From Singulisphaera sp. GP187 (GTDB lineage: Bacteria > Planctomycetota > Phycisphaerae > Phycisphaerales > SM1A02), in NCBI GenBank assembly GCA_945896765.1, contig CAMDEL010000117.1, positions 1 to 5,490 on the forward strand: DNA of 5,490 nucleotides. The letters run 5' to 3'. The notes under the pieces are model-generated. The model saw nothing but the letters and a program-made list of their open reading frames with translations, did no database searches and had not been told where the DNA came from. Positions 1 to 4,517 of the stretch are shown here, piece after piece; position 1 is the first letter of the stretch; every line of letters begins with the position of its first letter. The position numbers and the translations under genes are program-made.

Positions 1-51
1 ATTTTGTCCATTTGGGCGAAAGGCCCATTGACGCCCAACTCAGATTTATGA
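1..51 (+). CDS. Possible 3' end of an upstream gene (partial)
   Basis: Reading from base 1 gives 16 codons ending in TGA at 49-51 (last residues GPLTPNSDL). The TGA overlaps an ATG at 48-50 in the ATGA arrangement that is also seen with certainty at 4514-4517. That would couple this gene to the lipoprotein gene downstream if the latter starts at 48. The fragment is too short to recognise a family. The frame starting at base 3 is also open here and runs into the next gene, so it is an alternative explanation. Low confidence. Confidence 0.25.
   Translation: MLSIWAKGPLTPNSDL
12..38. repeat. Inverted repeat with two competing stems
   Basis: TTGGGCG (12-18) is perfectly complementary to CGCCCAA (32-38), with a 13-base spacer. 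A shorter alternative stem, TGGGC (13-17) with GCCCA (23-27) and a 5-base loop, uses the same left arm, so the two hairpins exclude each other. No T tract follows, so it is not a standard intrinsic terminator. It lies just before the possible starts at 48 and 66 and may be a leader structure, or simply chance within coding sequence. Confidence 0.35.
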
Positions 52-65
52 ATGATGCACTTGCA

Positions 66-529
66 ATGAATGCTTCTCGATCATTCTGTTTCGTTATCGG
101 CGTGCTGGCTGCAGGGTGCGCCAACACTTCCACGGTTGATTCGCAGGCGTAGAGTGCCACATCAGGGACGATGCTCTGTCCGATCAGCGGCGAGCCTGTC
201 ACAACTGATTCGACTTATGTCGCTTATTACAGCGTCTACCCGGTCTATTGCGCATCTCTTTCGGACTCGACCCAATTTGGATCAATGCCGATTTCCAAGC
301 GCGCCAAAGTCTCCGCACCTCAAGTCCTGGAACAGAAGGGAATCACGAATGCCACGTGCCCATTGACTGGGGAGACGCTGACTGCGTCCGCTGCTCCAGT
401 GAAGTACGAAGGACAAACGATCGGATTTGCCACGCTCTCTGATGCGAATCAATTCAAATCTTTGCCGAAAGCGCAGCAGAAAAAATCATCGACAAATGGA
501 TGGCGACGAATGTAACACCAACGAATTAG
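66..529 (+). pseudogene. Lipoprotein with two YHS/TRASH-like CPxxG repeats, broken by a stop and a frameshift
   Basis: An ATG at 66 (or ATG 48, same frame) opens a lipoprotein signal, MNASRSFCFVIGVLAAGC, with lipid-acceptor Cys18 and then an S/T-rich linker. TAG at 150-152 interrupts that linker. The same frame resumes at once as SATSGTMLCPISGEPV, so a single nonsense change explains the break. Two homologous repeats follow. The first is at 177-308 (CPISGEPV...YCASLSDSTQFGSMP). The second is at 357-485 (CPLTGETL...GFATLSDANQFKSLP). They resemble YHS/TRASH metal-binding modules, which usually carry CPVxG...FCCxxC, but the later Cys ligands are mostly lost (one in repeat one, none in repeat two). 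At 480-485 an A6 run ends the plausible reading. In the present frame translation ends at TAA 513-515 with SSTNGWRRM. One extra A would give KKIIDKWMATNVTPTN and a stop at 527-529, a much more family-like tail. No clear Shine-Dalgarno is seen. Either real decay or sequencing/assembly error. If the stop is real, ATG 171 could still start a signal-less product. Confidence 0.65.
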
Positions 530-1629
530 GGCGTTCTTGCGACTCGGAATCCATAATCAGTGATTCGAGGATCGCCCTGAAAATAGTTCAGGCGAAATGA
601 TGCGCGACAATTCTTGCCGTCGAAATCCCACGAACCGCCTCGAAGTGTACGAAACGGATTTTGCGCAGCGCCAGTTGGATCCGTCGCGCCATTTTCACAA
701 GATCGGTAATAGTCCGCGGCGTACCAATCGTTGGTCCACTCCCACACATTGCCGATCATGTCATAGAACCCCAATGCATTGGGCAATTTGCTGCCAACTG
801 GATGCGTGCGGTTCAGCGAATTCGATGTGTTCCATGAGATCTGATTCAAATCTCCATAAAGCGGTCCAGTCGAACCTGCACGACAAGCGTATTCCCATTC
901 CGCTTCGGTTGGAAGACGCAATCCACTCTTCTGCATGAAAGACTGAACATCTTCCCAAGTCAGAGTTTCAACGGGCCATGTTGCTGTGACAACATTTTCC
1001 ATAATCACCGCGCCAAGTTTTTGCTCAGCTTGCTGGCGTGTGTATCCAGCCTCCAACAATTCTGCGATCTTTGCATCGCGATCCTCCGCGGGAATGACTT
1101 CGAAATTGACATCCTGGAAATAACTCTGATTCGTTCCCATCAACCGAGTCCACTGCTCTTGCGTGACTTCGGTTTGACCGAGGTAGTAAGGTTTGGTCAA
1201 AATCACTTCGTGCGAAGGCTTTTCGTCAGTATTCGCATCTTGGTCGCCAACGCTCATTCCCATTACGAATTTTCCAGACGGCACCAAAAGCATTTCGATA
1301 CCTGTGACTCGATCTCGAACTTTCCAAGGAAGACCCGTCGCCTGAATGCTCGCGCGCATGCCTGCATCAGTTACGACCTTTGGATTTGGCGCGACCTCAA
1401 GAACTTCAGCCCACACCATTTTTGCGGAAGCATCAACCGGCTTCCCTTCTCCAACAGCGCGTTGAATCTGGCCTTGACTCGATGGCGGGATGGGCTGGCT
1501 TTGTGTTGGATTTGCAGGTGGCGCGGCTGCAGGACTCTGCGCTGAAACGCTTGTGGCCCCAACAACGGCTGCAACAACAAGGGAAGTCAAAATGACTTTA
1601 TGTCCGACGAGATTCATATATGCGTTCAT
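526..1629 (-). CDS. Exported SUMF1/FGE-fold protein, paralog 3 of 3
   Basis: 367 aa. The start at 1629 is supported by GAGGAA nine bases upstream; Met5 (1617) is an alternative. Residues 1-30 form a Sec signal (hydrophobic about 12-24, likely cleavage SVSA|QS), followed by a Pro/Ala/Gln-rich linker (31-70). Residues 72-116 are the lead-in shared by all three paralogs (WAEVLEVAPNP, GLPWKVRD, GIEMLLVP). The SUMF1 (FGE-sulfatase) domain covers about 115-365: KFVMGMSVGD, TEVTQEQW (153-160), LRLPTEAEWEYACRAG (237-252), GFYDMIGNVWEW (287-298), LRGGSW (329-334) and GFRVAR at the end. A charged helical insertion (about 173-216) separates EVTQxQW from the WPVET segment. True FGEs have GGSYxCHxSYC, but here it is GGSWDFDGKNC, so only one Cys remains and copper-dependent formylglycine formation is unlikely. 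It is the last gene of a three-gene leftward operon, and its TAA (526-528) overlaps the repaired stop of the convergent lipoprotein gene. The true role is unknown. Confidence 0.92.
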   Translation of the reverse strand: MNAYMNLVGHKVILTSLVVAAVVGATSVSAQSPAAAPPANPTQSQPIPPSSQGQIQRAVGEGKPVDASAKMVWAEVLEVAPNPKVVTDAGMRASIQATGLPWKVRDRVTGIEMLLVPSGKFVMGMSVGDQDANTDEKPSHEVILTKPYYLGQTEVTQEQWTRLMGTNQSYFQDVNFEVIPAEDRDAKIAELLEAGYTRQQAEQKLGAVIMENVVTATWPVETLTWEDVQSFMQKSGLRLPTEAEWEYACRAGSTGPLYGDLNQISWNTSNSLNRTHPVGSKLPNALGFYDMIGNVWEWTNDWYAADYYRSCENGATDPTGAAQNPFRTLRGGSWDFDGKNCRASFRLNYFQGDPRITDYGFRVARTP

Positions 1630-1638
1630 TGTGTTGGA

Positions 1639-1644
1639 TTCCTC
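1639..1644 (-). promoter_or_regulatory. Shine-Dalgarno site of the third SUMF1 gene
   Basis: The minus strand reads GAGGAA here, followed by nine bases and then the ATG at 1629-1627. This is the best ribosome binding site in the window, and it favours the start at 1629 over the in-frame Met at 1617. Confidence 0.65.
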
Positions 1645-1666
1645 GAATGATCTGTTGTGTCAATTT

Positions 1667-2671
1667 TTATGGATTTCGAGCGACGCGAAAACCAAAGTCA
1701 GTGATTCTTGGATCTGGCATGAAATGATTCTCGCGAAACGATGCTCGGCAATTCTTCGAAACGTGATCCCATGAACCGCCGCGAGCGACACGAAATGCGT
1801 TGATGGATGGCCCAGTTGGATCGGTCACGCCATTTTCGCATGTTGCGTAATAGTCCGAGGAATACCAATCAGAACACCACTCCCAGACATTGCCAATCAT
1901 GTCATAAAAACCTAGAGCATTCGCATTTTTACCACCGACTGGATGCGACTTTTTCTGCGAATTTCCCGAATACCAAGCGATGTCATCGAGTGGACCATAC
2001 AGAGGCTCACGAACGCCAGCGCGACATGCATATTCCCACTCGGCTTCGGTTGGCAAGCGCAAGCCGGTCTTCATAAAATAAGGAGCCATCTCATTTGGAG
2101 TGATCGTTTCGAGTGGCCATGTCGCAGAAAAAGTTTCTACAAGTTTTCCTGCACCCGCCTTCGCCTGCGCCTCTTCGAGCGTGTTCCCGGCTCGCATCAA
2201 TTCCCCGACCTTCGCATCTGTTTCACCATCAGTCTCGATCCGATAGTAAGCCTCTTGGAAATAACTTTGGTTGTATCCCATCACTTCAGTCCACTGACCT
2301 TGAGTGACTTCGGTGCGACCGAGATAAAATGGTTTCGTAATTGTGACCATGTGCGCCGGTCGTTCGTCTTCCATTGCAAGTGTGTCACCGGGACTCATTC
2401 CCATCACGAAGCCACCTGGAGGAACAAGCAGCATTTCGATACCGCTGGCTGTATCTCGAACTCGCCATGGCAAACCAGTCGCCTTGATCTTCGCGAGCAT
2501 CTGCGGATTTGTGACAACCGAAGGATCAGGATTGCGATCGATCACTTGCGCCCAAGACATTGATGAACCACCGCTAGATTTTCCCATACTGCCAGAGCCC
2601 GAGGTCGAACAACCGACCAAGAGAGCGGTGCTTGCCGTCAGGAAAACAATATCGCGTGCCCAGGTGTTCAT
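1667..2671 (-). CDS. SUMF1/FGE-fold lipoprotein, paralog 2 of 3
   Basis: 334 aa from ATG 2671. The frame stays open upstream to 2815, but that would overlap the previous gene's 3' end and bury the signal peptide. Starting at 2671 puts a clean lipoprotein signal at the N-terminus: MNTWARDIVFLTASTALLVG then Cys21 (lipobox LVGC), followed by a Ser/Gly-rich tether (22-38). Residues 40-84 are the shared lead-in (WAQVIDRNPDP, GLPWRVRD, GIEMLLVPPG). The SUMF1 domain runs about 83-333: GGFVMGMSPGD, TEVTQGQW (120-127), LRLPTEAEWEYACRAG (204-219), GFYDMIGNVWEW (254-265), ARGGSWDHVSKNCR (296-309) and GFRVARNP. The helical insertion lies at about 140-185. The FGE catalytic pattern GGSYxCHxSYC is not kept; His stands at the first Cys position in an ungapped reading. 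It lies 44 bp after the first paralog and 37 bp before the third, consistent with one transcript. Substrate and function are unknown; expected to be membrane-anchored outside the cytoplasm. Confidence 0.92.
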   Translation of the reverse strand: MNTWARDIVFLTASTALLVGCSTSGSGSMGKSSGGSSMSWAQVIDRNPDPSVVTNPQMLAKIKATGLPWRVRDTASGIEMLLVPPGGFVMGMSPGDTLAMEDERPAHMVTITKPFYLGRTEVTQGQWTEVMGYNQSYFQEAYYRIETDGETDAKVGELMRAGNTLEEAQAKAGAGKLVETFSATWPLETITPNEMAPYFMKTGLRLPTEAEWEYACRAGVREPLYGPLDDIAWYSGNSQKKSHPVGGKNANALGFYDMIGNVWEWCSDWYSSDYYATCENGVTDPTGPSINAFRVARGGSWDHVSKNCRASFRENHFMPDPRITDFGFRVARNP

Positions 2672-2684
2672 ATTGTAAAGAGTA

Positions 2685-2690
2685 CCTCTT
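2685..2690 (-). promoter_or_regulatory. Candidate Shine-Dalgarno of the second SUMF1 gene
   Basis: The minus strand reads AAGAGG, 13 bases before ATG 2671. The spacing is longer than usual, so this is only weak support; the start is decided mainly by the lipoprotein signal peptide. A run of seven T on the same strand (2699-2693) lies just upstream. Confidence 0.3.
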
Positions 2691-2715
2691 AGAAAAAAAT
2701 CTTGTTCGTTGTTGA

Positions 2716-3684
2716 CTAGTTCACATTTCGAGCGACGCGGAATCCGTATGCAGGATGGCCCGCAGCGCTTGCGATGCGATACGACGCGCGGCAAGTCTTT
2801 GGCAAACTGAGCCAATTACCGCCACGAATAACTTTCTGCGCTGCAGATGCAGGACCACTCGGATCTGTGACGACGCCTTTCCCCGCCGCGTATGAATCGG
2901 CAGAGTATGAATCCAAACACCACTCCCAAACATTTCCCAGCATGTCGTGCATACCAAATGCGTTGGCCACTTTTGTTGCGACAGGATGCGTGTGCTCTTG
3001 AGAGTTCGCGCCGCACCACGCAATCGTGTCGAGCGAGCCATATGTCACAGAAGTCGTTCCTGCACGACACGCATATTCCCACTGCGCTTCAGTTGGTAAC
3101 TGCAAATGAGTCTTCTGCAGAAACGACTGCAACTCTTCTTGAGTCATCGATTCAACAGGCCAATTCGCCGTCGCAGCGAACGGCACTTGTATCGGTCCAA
3201 GTTTTTGTTCTGCTTCTTGACGAGTCAATCCAGTATTGGTGATTTCAACAATTTGTTTTTCGCGCGTCGCGGTCGCTGCAGCAAGAAATTCACTCGGTTG
3301 AAAGCGACTTGGGTTGGCACCCATCATTTTCATCCACTGATCTTGAGTGACTTCTGTGCGACTGAGATAGAAAGGTTTTGAAATCATCACTTCGTGCGCA
3401 GGTTGCTCGGCTGCAGTTGCGTCGGCATCGCCAACACTTGCTCCCATCATGAATTTTCCTGGCGGGATGAGCAGCATCTCGACTCCAGACTCGATGTCAC
3501 GCACTCGCCATGGCGAACCTGTCGCCACGATTCGCTGGCGGATGCTGGCATCTGTGATCACGGCAGGATCGGGGGCGACATCCAACACGACATTCCATGT
3601 CGATGCGGATTGGTCTGCGGGGCAATTGAAGCTGACCAAGAATGCGATTGCGATACCCACACCAGCGCGAGAGAATTTACTCAT
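2716..3684 (-). CDS. Exported SUMF1/FGE-fold protein, paralog 1 of 3 (operon-leading)
   Basis: 322 aa from ATG 3684. The frame is open to 3921, but the extra 79 codons run antisense to the methyltransferase gene and precede the signal peptide, so they are not accepted. Residues 1-24 are a Sec signal (SKFSRAG then a hydrophobic stretch to about 19, probable cleavage CPA|DQ). Cys21 is preceded by SFN, a poor lipobox. Lead-in 30-73 (WNVVLDVAPDP, GSPWRVRD, GVEMLLIPPG). The SUMF1 domain covers about 72-320: KFMMGASVGD, TEVTQDQW (110-117), LQLPTEAQWEYACRAG (194-209), GMHDMLGNVWEW (244-255), IRGGNW (286-291), KTCRASYR and YGFRVARN. It is the most divergent copy: GGNW replaces GGSW, CENG before TDPTG is lost, and the C-terminal segment between CRASYR and GFR is shorter. 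The insertion at about 130-175 is present. The FGE Cys pair is absent. No convincing Shine-Dalgarno was found. It is first in the leftward operon, head-to-head with the methyltransferase gene. Confidence 0.92.
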   Translation of the reverse strand: MSKFSRAGVGIAIAFLVSFNCPADQSASTWNVVLDVAPDPAVITDASIRQRIVATGSPWRVRDIESGVEMLLIPPGKFMMGASVGDADATAAEQPAHEVMISKPFYLSRTEVTQDQWMKMMGANPSRFQPSEFLAAATATREKQIVEITNTGLTRQEAEQKLGPIQVPFAATANWPVESMTQEELQSFLQKTHLQLPTEAQWEYACRAGTTSVTYGSLDTIAWCGANSQEHTHPVATKVANAFGMHDMLGNVWEWCLDSYSADSYAAGKGVVTDPSGPASAAQKVIRGGNWLSLPKTCRASYRIASAAGHPAYGFRVARNVN

Positions 3685-3758
3685 GTTGAAATAGTAATCG
3701 CTTCGCAAATTGCGTGTTTCTAGAACGAGGGCCTTCCTTCTATCTATATGCTGTTTGG
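3685..3758. promoter_or_regulatory. Divergent intergenic region
   Basis: These 74 bases separate the starts of the leftward SUMF1 operon (ATG 3684) and the rightward methyltransferase (GTG 3759), so they, or the flanking coding ends, must hold both promoters if both operons begin here. No sigma70-like pair with good spacing was found on either strand. The AT-rich TATCTATAT (3741-3749) and, on the minus strand, TACTAT near 3690-3695 are possible -10 elements but lack matching -35 boxes. The role is inferred from position only. Confidence 0.45.
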
Positions 3759-4517
3759 GTGAGAATTCTTCCGACAGTTCGACTGCTTTGTGCGTGCATT
3801 GCTCTGTCTGCTTTCTCCGCGTGCGAATCTGACCGCAAAGATTCGGTCGTGCCAAGCGATCCGCCCCCTGCGAATGCATACACCGACGAAGAAGCAACAC
3901 GCGACGGAATTGGCCGCACATATTTCGGCCGCGAGATTGCGCAGGTGATGGGACACCCTGCGATCTATTGGCTCGAACGTGGCACGCGCGAATCAGAAGA
4001 ACGAACTGATTTGTTAATGCAACTTCTTGGCGTGCGCGACGGCGATGATGTTGCGGACATTGGTGCAGGTAGTGGATATTTCACTGTGCCACTTGCGCGC
4101 GCAGTTGCGCCAAACGGAATCGTCTTCGCTGTGGACATCCAACCAGAGATGATTGATTTTCTTGCCGCTCGTGCACGAACCGAAAATATCGACAACATCA
4201 AGCCAATCTTGGGAAAGATCGACGATGTCTGCCTTGCTCCCAGTAGTGTTGATCTTGTTCTTCTCGTCGACGCATACCACGAATTCGATCATCCTTGGGA
4301 GATGATGCGATCAATCGCACGCGCGCTTCGACCCGGAGGTCGAGTTGCGCTCGTTGAATATCGCGCAGAGGATCCCGATGTGCCGATCAAGCCGCTGCAT
4401 AAAATGTCGCAAGCGCAAGCGCGCATCGAACTTGAAGCAGCGGGATTGATCTTTGAACGCAACGACTCGTCCCTTCCAATCCAACATCTTCTTTGGTTTC
4501 GAAAGCCCACTCAATGA
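3759..4517 (+). CDS. Exported, probably lipid-anchored class I SAM-dependent methyltransferase
   Basis: 252 aa from GTG 3759. A longer reading from GTG 3714 adds 15 residues (MFLERGPSFYLYAVW) before the signal and is less likely. Residues 1-21 form a signal (R2, R8, then LLCACIALSAFSA) ending at Cys22, followed by a polar, Pro-rich tether (about 23-40). The lipobox-like FSAC is imperfect (Phe at -3). Residues about 54-80 (RTYFGREIAQVMGHPAIYWLERGTR) form a conserved-looking lead-in. Then come Rossmann MTase motifs: VADIGAGSGYF (98-108, SAM glycine loop), AVDIQPEM (124-131, acidic ribose-binding residue), VDLVLLVDAYHEF (164-176) and LRPGGRVALVEY (190-201). This is a Methyltransf_11/UbiE-like arrangement; the methyl acceptor is not visible in the sequence. 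An export signal is odd for an enzyme using cytosolic SAM. Its TGA (4515-4517) overlaps the next ATG, implying translational coupling to the DUF1080 gene. No Shine-Dalgarno is clear. Confidence 0.87.
   Translation: MRILPTVRLLCACIALSAFSACESDRKDSVVPSDPPPANAYTDEEATRDGIGRTYFGREIAQVMGHPAIYWLERGTRESEERTDLLMQLLGVRDGDDVADIGAGSGYFTVPLARAVAPNGIVFAVDIQPEMIDFLAARARTENIDNIKPILGKIDDVCLAPSSVDLVLLVDAYHEFDHPWEMMRSIARALRPGGRVALVEYRAEDPDVPIKPLHKMSQAQARIELEAAGLIFERNDSSLPIQHLLWFRKPTQ

Larger units (their letters stand above)
526..3684 (-). repeat. Tandem triplication of a SUMF1-domain gene (probable operon)
   Basis: Three consecutive minus-strand genes share the same order of segments: export signal, variable linker, W..V....PDP/PNP..V.T lead-in, GIEMLLVPPG, MG.S.GD, TEVTQ.QW, helical insertion, LPTEAEWEYACRAG, GNVWEW, TDPTG, RGG(S/N)W, C-R-A-S-F/Y-R and GFRVAR. 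The second and third copies are closer to each other (both have CENG.TDPTG, DPRITD(F/Y)GFRVAR and GFYDMIGNVWEW) than to the first. Linkers and signal peptides differ between copies. The gaps of 44 and 37 bp contain no terminator hairpin. Confidence 0.88.

Noticed and set aside
70..366. Plus-strand 98-codon frame over the lipoprotein gene
   Set aside because: Arg/Ser-rich with no domain; it is out of frame with the signal peptide and the CPxxG repeats.
1021..1545. Long plus-strand open frame (174 codons) opposite the third SUMF1 gene, with similar ones at 1943-2563 and 3394-3723
   Set aside because: They mirror the minus-strand SUMF1 genes, carry no recognisable motifs and recur at the same relative positions in the paralogs, as expected for antisense shadows of conserved coding sequence.
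2693..2699. Seven-T run (minus strand) between the first and second SUMF1 genes as an intrinsic terminator
   Set aside because: No GC-rich stem precedes it; the only nearby symmetry is a weak ACTAGT-centred palindrome at the stop codon.
2672..2815. N-terminal extension of the second SUMF1 gene to an upstream ATG at 2815
   Set aside because: It overlaps the 3' end of the preceding paralog in another frame, is Arg/Cys-rich and signal-less, and would bury the clear lipoprotein signal that starts at 2671.
526..3684. Sulfatase-maturation (formylglycine) operon
   Set aside because: No sulfatase gene in the window, and the catalytic Cys pair is missing in all three SUMF1 proteins.
3685..3921. Extension of the first SUMF1 gene to an ATG at 3921
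   Set aside because: The extra 79 codons lie antisense to the methyltransferase coding region, and the clear signal peptide starts at 3684.
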